A stretch of 57,474 nt of DNA from Chloroflexota bacterium (GTDB lineage: Bacteria > Chloroflexota > Dehalococcoidia > UBA2979): contig VXMU01000091.1 of assembly GCA_009840945.1 (NCBI GenBank), forward strand, positions 1 to 57,474, given 5' to 3'. A model generated the notes under the pieces. That model made no database searches, had not been told where the DNA came from, and saw nothing but the letters and a program-made list of their open reading frames with translations. Numbering within the stretch: the stretch's first letter is position 1; every line of letters begins with the position of its first letter. Shown piece after piece: positions 35,887 to 44,590 of the stretch. A program made the position numbers and the translations under genes.

Positions 35887-36627
35887 TCACGCGCCCGCTC
35901 CGGGCTGCCGCATCACCCGCGGCACGCCGCCCCGCCGCAGCCGCCAGATGCCGTGCAGGTCTTCCATCGCGGTGCGCACGATCGCGACCCGGCTGTCCCG
36001 ATCCTCGACCCACCGCACGGGCACCTCGCGCAGCCGGTAGCCGTTCTCCTGCGCGATCAGCAGCAGCTCGGAGTCCCAGAACCACTGCGTGTCCTCTACC
36101 AGCGGCACCAGCTCCCGCGCGGCCCGCCGGCTGATCGCCTTGAACCCGCACTGCGCGTCCGTCACCCGCAGCCCGCCGAGGCGCCGCAGGACCTGCACGT
36201 AGGCGCGCGAGATCGCCTCGCGCCGCCACCCCCGCGCCGTCTCCGAGTCCGCGTGCAGCCGCGTCCCGTACGCGACATCGACCTCGCCCGCTGCGATCGG
36301 GTCGACGAGCTCCGGGATGTGCTTGATGTCCGTCGAGAGGTCCACGTCCATGTACGCCGAGACATCGGCGTGGGAGGTGAGGAACGCGATCCGCAGCGCG
36401 ATGCCGCGTCCCTTCACCGGGATGTGGTGCAGCGCCACGCGGCCCTCGTGGCGCTCCTGCAGTTCCCCGGCGATCGCGCGCGTGCGGTCCACCGAGGCGT
36501 TGTCGGCGATGACGATGCGCCACTCGTGCTCGGGGTGCGCCTCGGTCCACGCGAGCACGGTCTCCGTGCTGCGTTCGAGGATCGCCTCCTCGTTGTAGAC
36601 CGGGAGGACGAGGTCGACCGTGGCCAT
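35887..36627 (-). CDS. GT2 family glycosyltransferase
   Basis: A 246-residue GT-A fold enzyme like dolichyl-phosphate-mannose synthase. VDLVLPVYNEE is the nucleotide-sugar start, SAYMDVDLSTD the metal-binding D-x-D region, and QCGFKAISRRAA follows. It has no C-terminal membrane segments. Probable transfer of a sugar to polyprenyl phosphate. ATG start; 21 bases after purH. Confidence 0.88.
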   Translation of the reverse strand: MATVDLVLPVYNEEAILERSTETVLAWTEAHPEHEWRIVIADNASVDRTRAIAGELQERHEGRVALHHIPVKGRGIALRIAFLTSHADVSAYMDVDLSTDIKHIPELVDPIAAGEVDVAYGTRLHADSETARGWRREAISRAYVQVLRRLGGLRVTDAQCGFKAISRRAARELVPLVEDTQWFWDSELLLIAQENGYRLREVPVRWVEDRDSRVAIVRTAMEDLHGIWRLRRGGVPRVMRQPGAGA

Positions 36628-36648
36628 CGAGGGCGCCCGCCCGGCCCG

Positions 36649-38208
36649 CTAGTGGCGGAAGTGGCGCGCGCCCGTGGTGAGTAGCGCCATCCCCAGGCGG
36701 TTCGCGGTCTCCACCGACTCCTCGTCGCGGATCGACCCACCGGGGTGCACCGCGGCCGTCACGCCGGCCGCGGCGGCCACCTCGAGCGAGTCCGGGAACG
36801 GGAAGAAGGCGTCCGACGCCAGCACGGCGCCACCCGCGGCCTCGCCCGCACCGCCTGCCGCCAGCCGCGCGCTCTCGACGCGGTTCGGCTGGCCCGCGCC
36901 CATGCCGACGAGCACCCCGTCGCGCACGAGCGTGATCGCGTTGGACTTCACGTGCTTGCAGACGAGCCACGCCGTGCGCAGGTCCGCGAGCTCCGACGCT
37001 GTCGGCTCTCGCTCGCTCACGACCTCGAAGGCCGTCTCCTCGGAGAGGTCGGACTCCTGCACCAGCACCCCGCCGCGCGTCGAGCGCAATTCCACGCGGG
37101 GGCGGCGCGGGTCACCCGGGTCCACGGTGAGGATGCGCAGGTCGCGCGACTTCTTCTTGAGGTGCTCCAGCCCGTCCTCCTCGTACCCCGGCGCGACGAC
37201 GATCTCGAAGAACATCCGCCCGCCCGTGACCGGGCTGAGCACGTCGCGGAGCGCAGCGGCGAACGCGAAGTCGATCGGCCGGTTGGTGGCGACGATGCCG
37301 CCGTACGCGGAGATCGCGTCCCCGGCGTTGAGCGCGCGCTCATAGAGCGCCGCGACGCCCTCGTCGCCCGCGGCGAAGCAGCACGGGTTGGTGTGCTTGA
37401 TGATCGCGATGGCGGACTGCTCGCTCTCCGCGACGAGGTTGTACGCCGCGTCGGCGTCCAGCAGGTTCACGTAGGACAGCGCCTTGCCGTGATGCTGCTC
37501 GAACCCCCCGATCCCCTCGACCGGCGCGCGCACGGAGTCGAGCGTGTAAAACGCGCCGCGCTGGTGCGGGTTCTCGCCGTAGCGCAGCTCGGCGACGCGC
37601 GTCATGCCGACGGTGAGCTGCTCCGGCAGCAGGTCGTCCTCGCCCCGCAGGTACTCGGCGATCGCCGTGTCGTAGTGCGCGACGTGCGCGAAGGCCTTCG
37701 CGGCCAGCTCGCGGCGCTGCCCGGCGTCGACGCCGCCCGCGCGCAGCGCGTCCAGGATCGCGTCATAGTCGGCCGGGTCGACGACGGGGACGACCCAGGG
37801 GTGATTCTTCGCGCTGGCGCGGATCATCGTCGGCCCGCCGATGTCGATCTCCTCGAGCGCCTCGGCGAGCGTGACGGGGCCGCCGGTCACGGTCTGCACG
37901 AACGGGTAGAGGTTCACGGCGACGAGGTCGATCGGCTCGATACCATGCTCGGCCAGCTCGGCGGCGTCGGAGTCGCGGTCGCGGCGCGCCAGCAGCCCAC
38001 CGTGGACGCGCGGGTGCAGCGTCTTCACGCGCCCCTCGAGGATCTCCGGGCTGCCGGTCATGTCCGCGACGCTGCCGACGGGCACGCCGGCCTCGGCGAT
38101 CACGCGCTGGGTGTTGCCAGTCGAGAACAGCTCCCAGCCGAGCTCGTGCAGGCCGCGCGCGAACTCGGCCACGCCGGTCTTGTCGTAGACGCTCAGGATC
38201 GCGCGCAC
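36649..38208 (-). CDS. purH: Bifunctional AICAR transformylase/IMP cyclohydrolase
   Basis: Catalyses the last two steps to IMP. The N-terminal IMPCH part starts AILSVYDKTG and has VKTLHPRVHGGLL; the transformylase part has IIKHTNPC, and HPGGSIRDEE. The usual glycine after NPC is a cysteine here (NPCCFA). GTG start at 38208 with GGGAGG; the track ORF starts too early. 519 residues. It is 11 bases from purM. Confidence 0.96.
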   Translation of the reverse strand: MRAILSVYDKTGVAEFARGLHELGWELFSTGNTQRVIAEAGVPVGSVADMTGSPEILEGRVKTLHPRVHGGLLARRDRDSDAAELAEHGIEPIDLVAVNLYPFVQTVTGGPVTLAEALEEIDIGGPTMIRASAKNHPWVVPVVDPADYDAILDALRAGGVDAGQRRELAAKAFAHVAHYDTAIAEYLRGEDDLLPEQLTVGMTRVAELRYGENPHQRGAFYTLDSVRAPVEGIGGFEQHHGKALSYVNLLDADAAYNLVAESEQSAIAIIKHTNPCCFAAGDEGVAALYERALNAGDAISAYGGIVATNRPIDFAFAAALRDVLSPVTGGRMFFEIVVAPGYEEDGLEHLKKKSRDLRILTVDPGDPRRPRVELRSTRGGVLVQESDLSEETAFEVVSEREPTASELADLRTAWLVCKHVKSNAITLVRDGVLVGMGAGQPNRVESARLAAGGAGEAAGGAVLASDAFFPFPDSLEVAAAAGVTAAVHPGGSIRDEESVETANRLGMALLTTGARHFRH

Positions 38209-38219
38209 GCGACGCCTCC

Positions 38220-39275
38220 CTACTCCGGCAGCCCGAGCACGGCCGCCTCGCCGTTCCGCGCCACCACCTCGCCGATCCGCCAGCTCCCGGGCGTCGAGGC
38301 GAGCACCTCGTCGGCGTCTCCGGATGCGACCGCCAGCACCATGCCGGCGCCCATGTTGAACGTGCGGAACATCTCGCCGTCCTCGATGCCCCCCATGCGC
38401 TGGATGTAGCCGAACAGCGGCGGCGGCTCCCAGCTCCCGGCGTCGAGCCGCGCCGCCAGGCCCTCGCGCAGCACGCGCGGCACGTTGCCCGGCAGCCCGC
38501 CGCCCGTGATGTGCGCCATGCCATGCACGACCGGCAGCAGCGGCCGCACCGCGTCGAGGAACGAGCCGTGCACGGCCAGCAACGCGTCGCCGAGCGTCGC
38601 GCCCAGCTCCTCGATGTACCCGTCGAGCCGTTCGCGGTCGCCCCCGTCGCCCTTCCCGACGCCGAAGATCTCGCGGACAAGCGAGTAGCCGTTGGTCTGC
38701 AAGCCCGTCGACGGCAGCGCGATTAGCGCGTCGCCCGCCTCGATGCGCGAGCCGTCGACGATGGCGTCGCGCTCGACGACGCCGACCATGAAGCCGGCGA
38801 GGTCGTAGTCGCCGGGGCGGTAGAGGTCGGGCATGTCGGCGGTCTCGCCGCCGAGCAGCGCGACGCCGCTGGCCGCGCACGCCTCGGCAATCCCCGCGAC
38901 CACCTCGACGCGCCGCTCCTGCGAAAGCCCCGCAGTAGCGAGGTAGTCGAGGAAGAACAGCGGCTCGGCGCCGGCGGTTAGCACGTCGTTGACGCAGTGG
39001 TTGACCAGGTCCTGGCCCACGTCGCCGTAGCGCCCGAGCGCTGCGGCGACGAGCAGCTTCGTCCCCACGCCGTCGGCACTGGAGACGAGCACCGGGTCGC
39101 GGTAGCGGCTGGTGTCGAGCTGGAAGAGGCCGGCGAAGGGCCCGACGCCGCCGAGCACCTCGGGCCGCGTGGCGCCCTCGGCGGCCTCGCGGTAGCGGTC
39201 GACGGTGGCGTCGGCTGCGGCGACGTCGACGCCGGCGTCGGCGTAGCGGAGGGGACGTGGAGCCCGCGCGGTCAT
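38220..39275 (-). CDS. purM: Phosphoribosylformylglycinamidine cyclo-ligase
   Basis: Forms AIR from FGAM using ATP. It has SADGVGTKLLVA, then HCVNDVLTAGAEPLFFLDY, GGETADMPDLY and the HITGGGLPGNVPR region. 351 residues, ATG start. In transcription order purF, MNT/HEPN pair, purM, purH. Confidence 0.97.
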   Translation of the reverse strand: MTARAPRPLRYADAGVDVAAADATVDRYREAAEGATRPEVLGGVGPFAGLFQLDTSRYRDPVLVSSADGVGTKLLVAAALGRYGDVGQDLVNHCVNDVLTAGAEPLFFLDYLATAGLSQERRVEVVAGIAEACAASGVALLGGETADMPDLYRPGDYDLAGFMVGVVERDAIVDGSRIEAGDALIALPSTGLQTNGYSLVREIFGVGKGDGGDRERLDGYIEELGATLGDALLAVHGSFLDAVRPLLPVVHGMAHITGGGLPGNVPRVLREGLAARLDAGSWEPPPLFGYIQRMGGIEDGEMFRTFNMGAGMVLAVASGDADEVLASTPGSWRIGEVVARNGEAAVLGLPE

Positions 39276-39380
39276 CGCGCCGTCACTGCCTCACCGGGCC
39301 TCGCGGGCCCGCGAACGGGGAGTGGGTGGATGGTACCAGCGAGGGGCGGGAAGGAGCAGGGCGTGCGGGCCCACCCCACA

Positions 39381-39794
39381 CTACTCGCCGTTCACGCCCC
39401 GGCGGGCGAACTCGCCGGCGATCGCTTCGTAGACCTTCCGTGCCTCGGCGACGGAGTGTATAGCGTTCTCGGCGGTCGGCTCGGGTCGTTCGACGGGATA
39501 CCGGGCGTCGGATGCCCAGGGGGTGAGGGCCTCAAGGTCCGCCCTGGCGACCTCCTCCGGCCAGTCCTCTGCGAGGAGGTTCACGAGGGCTTCCAGGTCG
39601 TGGACGAACGGTGCTTCACCGTCGGTGAGTACAAGCGCCGCCTTGATCGCCTTCTCTGCTGCCTGCTGTGACAGCCAACATGGGTGCCGCGGTACCGGGT
39701 GACGCCGCTCAAGGAGGGCCTGGGCGAGTGCAAGATCCTCGCGAGCGTAGCGGAGCCAGCGCCGTTCTTCGTCTTCAACGTCAGGGCCGGTCAT
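39381..39794 (-). CDS. HEPN domain protein
   Basis: The helical partner of an MNT-type nucleotidyltransferase. It has RWLRYAREDLALAQALL, then CWLSQQAAEKAIKAALV with the usual family core, HDLEALVNLL and a late DARYP. The R-x4-6-H ribonuclease motif of toxic HEPN proteins is not obvious. I chose ATG 39794 over the TTG at 39800. It overlaps the end of the nucleotidyltransferase gene by 14 bases. Possible toxin-antitoxin or nucleotide-signalling pair. Confidence 0.85.
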   Translation of the reverse strand: MTGPDVEDEERRWLRYAREDLALAQALLERRHPVPRHPCWLSQQAAEKAIKAALVLTDGEAPFVHDLEALVNLLAEDWPEEVARADLEALTPWASDARYPVERPEPTAENAIHSVAEARKVYEAIAGEFARRGVNGE

Positions 39795-40122
39795 GTACAA
39801 CCTTGCCCTCGTCCAGCGCCTTCTGGATCACCGTCCCATTGAGCTGCCCACGACGCGCGATCTCGTCGGGCGTCGTCACCACGATGTCCTTCGCCGTCAG
39901 CATGTCCCGAAGGCAGCGCCGAATCTTCACGATGGCCTCGTACTGGTCCGTACCGTCCGGCATGACGACCAACAGATCTACGTCGCTGTACTTCGTCACC
40001 TCGCCGCGCGCGACCGAGCCGAAGAGCACGATGCGCTCCGGGTCGAACGCCTCGACGATGCGGTCCACCATCTTGGCGACCACAGTCTCGTCGGGCGTGA
40101 CGTATTCGCGTCGCTTCGCCAT
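39781..40122 (-). CDS. MNT-type nucleotidyltransferase
   Basis: A 113-residue minimal nucleotidyltransferase: LFGSVARGEVTKYSDVDLLV is the G-S...D-x-D catalytic motif. In studied MNT/HEPN pairs this partner neutralises the HEPN protein by adding AMP. ATG start, located between purF and purM, which suggests insertion into the purine operon. Confidence 0.88.
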   Translation of the reverse strand: MAKRREYVTPDETVVAKMVDRIVEAFDPERIVLFGSVARGEVTKYSDVDLLVVMPDGTDQYEAIVKIRRCLRDMLTAKDIVVTTPDEIARRGQLNGTVIQKALDEGKVVHDRP

Positions 40123-40163
40123 GGGTTACAGGTTACGCCAGCGAGCCAGGTCGCGCGGTGGGC

Positions 40164-41645
40164 TCAGTTCACCACCCGCAGCGGCACCGTGTGGAGCGGC
40201 ACGGCGTGCCGGTCCAGCGACCCGCCGCCCTCGAGGGCGAGCTTGTCGAGCTGCAGCGGGACCTCGCTGGGGTACTGGCCGCTGAAGCACGCCGTGCAGA
40301 GCCGGTCCTGGCTCTGCCCCGTCGCCAGCACCGTCCCCTCGAGCGAGAGGTAGCCGAGCGAGTCCGAGCCGATGTGCTCGCGGATCTCCTCGACGCTGAG
40401 GTGCGCGGCGATGAGCTCGCCGCGCGTCGCCATGTCGACACCGTAGAAGCACGGGTGCGTGATCGGCGGCGACGTGATGCGCATGTGTACCTCGCGCGCG
40501 CCGCCCTTGCGCAGCATCGCCACGACACGCGGCGTCGTCGTACCGCGCACGATGGTGTCGTCGACGACGATCACGCGCCGGCCCTCGAGCAGCTCGGGGA
40601 GCGGGTTGAACTTGAGCGCGACGCCGCGCTCGCGCAGCCGCTGGTCGGGCTGGATGAAGGTGCGGCCGACGTAGCGGTTCTTGACCAGGCCCTCGGTGTA
40701 CGGGATGCCGGACTCGCGCGCGTAGCCCACCGCCGCGCTGGTCGCCGAGTCCGGGATGCCGATCACGATGTCGGCGTCGACGGGGTGCTCACGGGCAAGC
40801 TGCGCGCCCATGCGCATCCGCACCGGGTAGAGCAGCTCGCCCTGCATCCGCGAGTCCGGACGGGCGAAGTAGATGTGCTCGAGCAGGCACAGCGCCGACT
40901 CGCGGTCGGCGACGAGTCCCTCGCCCGCCGACCACCACTGCGGCCCCGCCTCGTCGATGCGGACGACCTCGCCCGGCTCGAGCTCGCGTACGAGCGTTGC
41001 GCCCAGGGTGTCGAGCGCGCACGTCTCCGAGGCAAGCACCCAGCCGTCCTGGAGGCGGCCGAGGCAGAGCGGGCGGATGCCCAGCGGGTCGCGCACGCCG
41101 AACAGCGCGTCGTGCGTGAGCAGCGTGAGCGAGTAGGCGCCGTTGGCGCGCCGCATCGCGTAGTGGAAGCGGTCGCCCCAGGAGCCGCCGGGCGCGTTCG
41201 CGATCAGCGCCGCGAGCACCTCGGAGTCGGTCCCGGTCGAGAAGGTCACGCCCTGGTCTTCGAGGTCGGCGCGCAGCAGGTCCGCGTTGACGACGTTGCC
41301 GTTGTGCGCCAGCGCCAGCTCGCCGTGCGGGCCGGAGACCACCAGCGGCTGCATGTTCACCTCGTGGCTGCCGCCTGTGGTCGAGTAGCGCGTGTGGCCG
41401 ATGGCGTGCGTGCCGCCGCCGAGGTTGTGGAGCGCCTGCTCGTCGAAGATCTGCGTGACCAGGCCCATGCGGGCGAAGCGGTGGACGTCGGACGCGGGCA
41501 GCCGCGCGTCGGCCGTGGCGATGCCGGCTGACTCCTGGCCGCGGTGCTGGAGGGAGTGGAGCCCGAAGAAGGTGAGTCGAGCCACGTCCTCGCCCGGAGC
41601 GAAGACGCCGAGTACGCCGCACTTCTCGTGCAGACTCGGGATCAA
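40164..41645 (-). CDS. purF: Amidophosphoribosyltransferase
   Basis: First committed step of purine synthesis. The N-terminal nucleophile is Cys9 in KCGVLGVFAPG, exposed after removal of a short propeptide (the first eight residues). The PRPP motif is VIVVDDTIVRGTTT, and DSATSAAVGYARESGIPY binds substrate. TTG start at 41645 with GGAGGG six bases upstream. 493 residues. Confidence 0.96.
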   Translation of the reverse strand: MIPSLHEKCGVLGVFAPGEDVARLTFFGLHSLQHRGQESAGIATADARLPASDVHRFARMGLVTQIFDEQALHNLGGGTHAIGHTRYSTTGGSHEVNMQPLVVSGPHGELALAHNGNVVNADLLRADLEDQGVTFSTGTDSEVLAALIANAPGGSWGDRFHYAMRRANGAYSLTLLTHDALFGVRDPLGIRPLCLGRLQDGWVLASETCALDTLGATLVRELEPGEVVRIDEAGPQWWSAGEGLVADRESALCLLEHIYFARPDSRMQGELLYPVRMRMGAQLAREHPVDADIVIGIPDSATSAAVGYARESGIPYTEGLVKNRYVGRTFIQPDQRLRERGVALKFNPLPELLEGRRVIVVDDTIVRGTTTPRVVAMLRKGGAREVHMRITSPPITHPCFYGVDMATRGELIAAHLSVEEIREHIGSDSLGYLSLEGTVLATGQSQDRLCTACFSGQYPSEVPLQLDKLALEGGGSLDRHAVPLHTVPLRVVN

Positions 41646-41680
41646 GGGCGGCCCTCCCCGGATGGGCCTGCTAGGTGGTC

Positions 41681-41708
41681 ATCGTAGCACGCACGCCCGC
41701 ACGGTCAC
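41681..41708 (-). promoter_or_regulatory. Possible promoter of purF
   Basis: On the minus strand GTGACC, 16 bases, TACGAT. It overlaps the end of the CoA-binding protein gene. The leader to the TTG would be about 30 bases. Confidence 0.4.
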
Positions 41709-42136
41709 CCCGCCGGCGCCTCCGAGGTGTTCTGCAGCAGCCTGCGGTGCTCGATCGCGGTGCAGCGGTCGACGACGACCTGCATCCCGGCCTCCGAAGC
41801 CTTCGCGATCGCCTCGTCGTGCACGATCTCGAGCTGGAGCCACAGGATCGGCGCGCCCACCTCGATCGCCTCGTCCACGACGCCCGGCACCTCCGGGATC
41901 ATGCGGAACACGTCGACGATGTCGAACGGCTCAGGCAGCTCGGCGAGCGAGTCGTAGCAGGGCCGGCCGTGCGCCTCGTCGAGCATCTTGTTGACGAGCT
42001 GCACGTCGTAGCCCTCGGCGATCAGGTAGCCCGCCACGTCGTGCCACGGCCGGTCGGTACGATTCGAGCGCGCCACGATGGCGAGGCGAGGGTGGTCGCG
42101 CAGGACCTCCCACGCGCGGTCTCCGTCAACGATCAT
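41705..42136 (-). CDS. CoA-binding domain protein (YccU-like)
   Basis: A 143-residue Rossmann-type protein. It has LRDHPRLAIVARSNRTDRPWHDVAGYLIAEGY-like N-terminus and DIVDVFRMIPEVP, then APILWLQLEI. The family binds CoA but its cellular role is poorly known. ATG overlaps the stop of the upstream membrane gene by four bases. Confidence 0.88.
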   Translation of the reverse strand: MIVDGDRAWEVLRDHPRLAIVARSNRTDRPWHDVAGYLIAEGYDVQLVNKMLDEAHGRPCYDSLAELPEPFDIVDVFRMIPEVPGVVDEAIEVGAPILWLQLEIVHDEAIAKASEAGMQVVVDRCTAIEHRRLLQNTSEAPAG

Positions 42137-42843
42137 CGCGATCCTCCTTCCTGCGGCGCCCCTTCCGGCGCCGCCTCCTCGGGCGGTGGGAGCGTCGCAC
42201 GCTTCACGCGGCGACGCCGGCGTGGCGCCTGCTCCGCCTCCGCCTCCTCGATCTCCTCGTGCTCCGGCAGCGCTTCAAGGCGCGCCTCGGCTTCCGCCAT
42301 CTCGCCCACCGCCTCGGCCAGCCGGTTCGCGCGGTCGAGCCCCACGTCGGCGAGCGGGCGCGCGGCGATCACCGAGCCGACCGAGCTGCGTCGGCCATCG
42401 TCACGCACGATCTCGACGTCCCACGTCACGAAGTCGTGGCCGCGCCCGCCGATGTCCTCCTCGTCGTAGTCGCCTGTCACGGCGATGTGGTCGATGCGTT
42501 CGAACGGGATCGAGGTGGTCGTGCCGATGCCGAGGCCGAGGAAGCCCTGCTGCCAGTGCGCGGACTGCTTGCGCCGGTCCACGACCATGCTGCTGCCGAT
42601 CACGGCGAACACGAACCCCAGCGTCGCCACGGGTCCGAGGAAGACGGCGATGACCGTAAGCACCACGACGACCCAGAACGGCAGGCTCTCCAGGAACAGC
42701 ACGATCAGCGCGACGGCTAACACGGTCAGTCCGAGCTGGACGACGGGGCCGAGCAGCTGCCCGCGCGACGGCCGCACGACGATCGTGTCGTCCGTAATCG
42801 CCGCCACCGCGCGGCGCAGCGCGATCCGCTCGACTTCCGCCAC
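42133..42843 (-). CDS. Membrane protein with PH-like domain
   Basis: A 236-residue protein. Two hydrophobic helices occupy about residues 25-75, then a soluble beta-rich part with SIPFERIDHIAVTGDY, resembling bacterial PH domain proteins. A Glu-rich helix and a basic tail follow. I chose the GTG at 42843 because a start at 42921 would overlap the divergent XRE gene. Function unknown. Confidence 0.65.
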   Translation of the reverse strand: MAEVERIALRRAVAAITDDTIVVRPSRGQLLGPVVQLGLTVLAVALIVLFLESLPFWVVVVLTVIAVFLGPVATLGFVFAVIGSSMVVDRRKQSAHWQQGFLGLGIGTTTSIPFERIDHIAVTGDYDEEDIGGRGHDFVTWDVEIVRDDGRRSSVGSVIAARPLADVGLDRANRLAEAVGEMAEAEARLEALPEHEEIEEAEAEQAPRRRRRVKRATLPPPEEAAPEGAPQEGGSR

Positions 42844-42898
42844 GCCGCCCTCGCCTCCACCGACTTCGCGCGGCCCCGAGTCTACCGCGAGGCTAGCG

Positions 42899-43123
42899 AT
42901 GCGCTTGCTTACCCTGATCATGAGGCGTGTGTTGCGTGACCACCCGGTCCGCGCGTTCCGCGACCACCATGGCCTCTCACTGCGCGACCTGGCCGAGCGG
43001 GCGGGCATCTCGCTGAGCTACCTGTCCGAGATCGAGCACGGCCGCAAGCCGGAATCGGTCGCGACCTTGACCCGCATCGCCGAAGCACTCGGGACCACCC
43101 TCGACGCGCTCGTGCTGGGCTGA
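42899..43123 (+). CDS. XRE family helix-turn-helix regulator
   Basis: A 74-residue DNA-binding protein. The helix-turn-helix is LSLRDLAERAGISLSYLSEIEHGR, followed by a stabilising helix. GAGG precedes the ATG at 42899; an inner ATG (42920) lacks a ribosome site. Divergent from the PH-like membrane protein gene with about 55 bases between them, so it may control that gene. Confidence 0.85.
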   Translation: MRLLTLIMRRVLRDHPVRAFRDHHGLSLRDLAERAGISLSYLSEIEHGRKPESVATLTRIAEALGTTLDALVLG

Positions 43124-43144
43124 CCGTAGTCGCGACGTTGACGT

Positions 43145-43174
43145 TTGCCGCGCGCCTCGCGGCGTCCGTATGCT
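43145..43174 (+). promoter_or_regulatory. Predicted promoter of the Trm112-like gene
   Basis: TTGCCG, 18 bases, TATGCT on the plus strand. Start point near 43181, about 22 bases before the ATG. Confidence 0.5.
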
Positions 43175-43202
43175 GAACGCACCCCGGAGGCACGGAGGCC
43201 CG

Positions 43203-43442
43203 ATGCGCGCCGACCTGATGGAGATCCTCGTCTGCCCGACCTGCAAGGGCGGGTTCACGCTCGGCATCGAGCAGACCGAGGTGCTCGACGACGGCCGCGA
43301 GGAGATCCTCGCCGGGACGCTCGACTGCAACGACTGCGAGTACGTGTTCCGTATCGACGACGGCATCCCCAACCTGCTGCCGCCCGAGCTCAACGAGACG
43401 CTCACCGCGACACGCGGGCAGGCCGAGGAGCTGCACCCGTGA
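43203..43442 (+). CDS. Trm112 family zinc-ribbon protein
   Basis: A 79-residue protein. LMEILVCPTCKGGF and DCNDCEYVFRIDDGIPNLLP are the two CxxC halves typical of Trm112/YcaR-like proteins. ATG at 43203 with GGAGG upstream. The family activates methyltransferases in other organisms. Overlaps the next gene by GTGA. Confidence 0.9.
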   Translation: MRADLMEILVCPTCKGGFTLGIEQTEVLDDGREEILAGTLDCNDCEYVFRIDDGIPNLLPPELNETLTATRGQAEELHP

Positions 43443-43681
43443 CCAACGAGGACCGCTCGAGGGTCATGGGCCGCCTGCTGATGGGCGGAGCGCTCGTACA
43501 GTTGCTGCTCTTCGTCGGCGCGGTGCTGCGTCGCTCGTACCTCGCGATCGCGCTGCCCGTCGGCTTCGCCGTCGCGGCGCTGTCGGCCGTCGCCTTCTGG
43601 GTCGGCTACACGATGGCCTACGCCCGCTGGGAGGACGACGAGGAACCCGTCGTCCCCCACCGCCGCGCCGCCGGAGACTAG
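43439..43681 (+). CDS. Small two-helix membrane protein
   Basis: An 80-residue protein starting at a GTG that overlaps the preceding stop. Two hydrophobic helices (about 11-27 and 34-55) and a charged C-terminus. No recognised family. Coupled to the Trm112-like gene. Confidence 0.75.
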   Translation: MTNEDRSRVMGRLLMGGALVQLLLFVGAVLRRSYLAIALPVGFAVAALSAVAFWVGYTMAYARWEDDEEPVVPHRRAAGD

Positions 43682-44056
43682 CGACTCTCAGACCTCCCGC
43701 CTGCCCTGGCCGATCCGGCCCCCTCTCCCCCTGGGAGAGGGCGGGGGTGAGGGTCCGGCTGCATCCTCGACGGCTGCTCACGCCCGCTGCGCAGACCCGC
43801 TTACGCTCACCCTCTCCCCCGCGATCTGACTGGGTCGGGGAGCCGAGGGGTGGCCTCGCCCCTCCTCGGACGCGGGGTGTCCCCGCGGGCGGGGGCGACG
43901 GAATCAGCGCGGGAGGTGCGGGGTCCCGCAGGCTCCTCGGCGGCTGCTCATGCCCCTGCCCAGACCCCCTCACCCTCACCCTCTCCCCCGCAGACGGGGG
44001 CGAGGGGATCAGAACTGGAGGAGAGAGGATCAGGGCGGGCGCGGGGGAACTGGCGG
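43682..44056. repeat. 375-base intergenic region with REP-like repeats
   Basis: No gene seen. At 43721-43741 CCCTCTCCC-CCT-GGGAGAGGG forms a perfect 9-bp stem. Two imperfect direct copies begin with CCTCG[AG]CGGCTGCTCA (43765 and 43935, 170 bases apart), each followed by a CAGACC and CTCACCCTCTCCCCC stretch. The second copy ends with CCCCCG-CAGA-CGGGGG. The same motifs occur at 25.2-25.4 kb. The stems lie between convergent genes and may terminate both. Confidence 0.7.
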
Positions 44057-44590
44057 CTAGCGCCACCACCCGGCCGCCACCAGCAACTCGACCTCCTCGA
44101 CCTCGCCCGCGTCGATGCCATCGAGAAGGTCACCGACGCTGCGGCCGAGGCGCGGGTGGCGGGCGTCGGGGGCGATCTCGGCCAAGGGGACGAGTACGAA
44201 CGCGCGGAGGTGCATCCGCGGGTGCGGCACCTCCAGCTCCGGCGTCGCCAGCTCCAGGTCGCCGAGGAGCAGCACGTCGAGGTCGAGCACGCGCGGCGCG
44301 TTGCGTGTGGCGTGGAGGTCGCGGCCGGCGGCCACCTCGATGCCCTTGCACAGCCGCAGCAGGTCGACGGGGTCGAGGTCACCGCGGACGGCGGCGGCGG
44401 CGTTGGCGTAGCGCGGCGGCTCGTCCAGGCCGGGCGGCGGCTCGCCCCACGGCGGCGTGTCGTAGACCGACGACACCGCCTCGACGGTCAGGCCCGCGCG
44501 CTCGAGCGCGTCGAGGGCGGCCCCGAGGTTGGCGACGCGGTCGCCGAGGTTGCTGCCGAGGCCGAGGTACGCGGTGGCCCCGCCGGTCAC
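44057..44590 (-). CDS. folK: HPPK (6-hydroxymethyl-7,8-dihydropterin pyrophosphokinase)
   Basis: Activates the pterin for dihydropteroate synthesis. It has YLGLGSNLGDR at the N-terminus, RNAPRVLDLDVLLLGD for ATP and metal, and HPRMHLRAFVLVPLAEI. GTG at 44590 overlapping folP by four bases. 177 residues. No folB lies between the two. Confidence 0.95.
   Translation of the reverse strand: MTGGATAYLGLGSNLGDRVANLGAALDALERAGLTVEAVSSVYDTPPWGEPPPGLDEPPRYANAAAAVRGDLDPVDLLRLCKGIEVAAGRDLHATRNAPRVLDLDVLLLGDLELATPELEVPHPRMHLRAFVLVPLAEIAPDARHPRLGRSVGDLLDGIDAGEVEEVELLVAAGWWR

Noticed and set aside
39381-40122. Phage-defence island
   Set aside because: Only the two-gene MNT/HEPN pair is present; no other defence genes, integrase or att-like repeats.
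43682-44056. CRISPR-like array
   Set aside because: Only two imperfect long repeats plus stems, no regular short repeats and spacers, no cas genes.
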